The notes under the pieces: generated by a model
Seen by the model: only the letters and a program-made list of their open reading frames with translations
Databases searched by the model: none
What the model was told of the DNA's origin: nothing
From: Actinomortierella ambigua
Taxonomy: Eukaryota > Mortierellomycota > Mortierellomycetes > Mortierellales > Mortierellaceae
DNA length: 21,813 bases
Assembly (NCBI GenBank): GCA_016098155.1
Contig: JAAAJB010000438.1
Location: forward strand, 8,881-30,693
Direction of reading: 5' to 3'
Shown here: one piece after another, positions 21,030 to 21,813 of the stretch
Layout of the letters: every line of letters begins with the position of its first letter
Position numbering within the stretch: position 1 is the stretch's first letter
Position numbers and translations under genes: made by a program

Positions 21030-21670
21030 TTACAGAACCTGGTACTTCTCGCCCAGGCCGAGACGTTGGATCACAGTACGAGGCATGCAGTACACGGGGT
21101 CGACAGGCGCCAGTCCTGGATACCCCAATAATGACAATCCTGCAAGGCCGAAATTCGTATGATACACATCAACCATGTTTCCTGGTCGATCCGAGAAGCC
21201 ACCCGTCTCCGTGTCCTGGGCTGTCAGAATGAAGTGCGCGAGCTTATCCGCGTCGATCCAGTGCAGGCGCTTGATCATGCTGAGGCTGCTCAGAACCCAC
21301 CACGAGTAACAGACATCCTCAAGCTTTTCAGGTCGTCCATTCAAGCCTCCGTTCTTGAGCTGGCGTTCGCTGAGCCACCATCCCAGCTGATCGGCATCGA
21401 CATGGTGCAAGGCATTAAGGATCGTCAATGTGCCGACACAGACGTACACCTGGGCCGAGTGCGACTCGCCACCAGGCGAGCTGCCAAAGCCGCCGTCAAA
21501 GTTGCGGCATCGAACAATGTACTCGATCGCCTTGTCCAGGTTGAGGCGCTTATCATCCAGACGCCTCAACAGACTCAGACACAGCACCGCGCAAAAGACG
21601 AATCGCGTGTCAGTTTCGCCCCACTCGTCACCACTGAACGAGCCATCTTCATTCTGAAGCGATACGATAT
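21030..21670 (-). CDS. BET2: Rab geranylgeranyltransferase (GGTase II) beta subunit, 3'-terminal exon, partial
   Basis: The catalytic beta subunit of the enzyme that adds geranylgeranyl groups to C-terminal cysteines of Rab GTPases, with the alpha subunit (Bet4) and the Rab escort protein, allowing Rabs to bind membranes. This last exon encodes about 213 residues, roughly the C-terminal two-thirds of a ~325-residue family. Prenyltransferase barrel repeats are visible: [60 protein letters not shown]. The zinc ligands are present as Asp and Cys of EDVCYSWW and His of DVYHTNFG. The upstream sequence [20 protein letters not shown] continues the repeat pattern to the acceptor TTTCAG at 21671 (phase 1). 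The 5' exons lie beyond the right edge of the window. Confidence 0.95.
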
Positions 21671-21687
21671 CTGAAAGTTGGTACGAG

Positions 21688-21718
<31 letters not shown>

Positions 21719-21813
21719 AGAAAGAAAAAGAGAGAGAGAGAGAAAAAGAGAGAAAAAAAAAAAAAAAAAAGGAGGGTCGGGGTAGGTGGTGGAGAGAGCG
21801 AGCGAGAGAGAGA
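21671..21813 (-). repeat. BET2 intron (partial) made of homopolymer and GA tracts
   Basis: From the BET2 acceptor to the window edge the plus strand reads A23 (21688-21710), G8 (21711-21718), GA repeats, A18 (21753-21770) and a final GAGA/GAGC tract. On the coding strand this is an extended polypyrimidine run of T and C. The intron's donor is outside the window. Confidence 0.75.

Overview
This is eukaryotic nuclear DNA, most likely from an early-diverging filamentous fungus. The evidence is spliceosomal introns of about 90-440 bp with GT..AG borders, CT-rich stretches before start codons, abundant homopolymer tracts, and a fungal division I chitin synthase. A mortierellalean or other Mucoromycota source is my inference from overall style and was not tested. 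There is no sign of operons, phage, plasmid, insertion sequences or CRISPR.

Layout. (1) 43-3183, minus: a seven-exon SMUBP-2/Hcs1-type superfamily 1 helicase, complete. (2) 3184-7688: a long stretch without a confident gene, rich in pyrimidine tracts. Its left end (3615-4105, plus) holds coding-looking exon fragments of a possible small gene whose frame does not close cleanly. (3) 7689-10938, plus: a two-exon gene for a 1022-residue F-box-like protein full of Ala, Gln, Asp/Glu, Ser and His runs. (4) 10939-12094: intergenic, with a CA-rich microsatellite and one short coding-looking ORF on the minus strand. (5) 12095-15107, plus: a seven-exon major facilitator superfamily drug:H+ antiporter (DHA1-like). 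(6) 15469-19415, minus: a seven-exon chitin synthase, tail-to-tail with the transporter. (7) 19921-20716, minus: a two-exon small cysteine-rich secreted protein of the Lcl2 type. (8) 21030-21670 and beyond the right edge, minus: the last exon of the Rab geranylgeranyltransferase beta subunit (BET2).

Exon borders were set by hand so that reading-frame phase closes at each junction. The resulting lengths (733, 1022, 615, 954 and 217 aa) are therefore models rather than transcript data. The genes are mostly unrelated housekeeping or cell-surface functions. The right third (Rab prenylation, an ER/secretory Lcl2-type protein, chitin synthase) has a secretion and cell-wall flavour, but each gene has its own promoter space and I see no evidence of a functional cluster. 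I did not find a convincing new biological system. The best leads are the broken or mis-modelled small gene at 3615-4105, the repeat-laden F-box-like protein, and the alternative start of the Lcl2-type protein.
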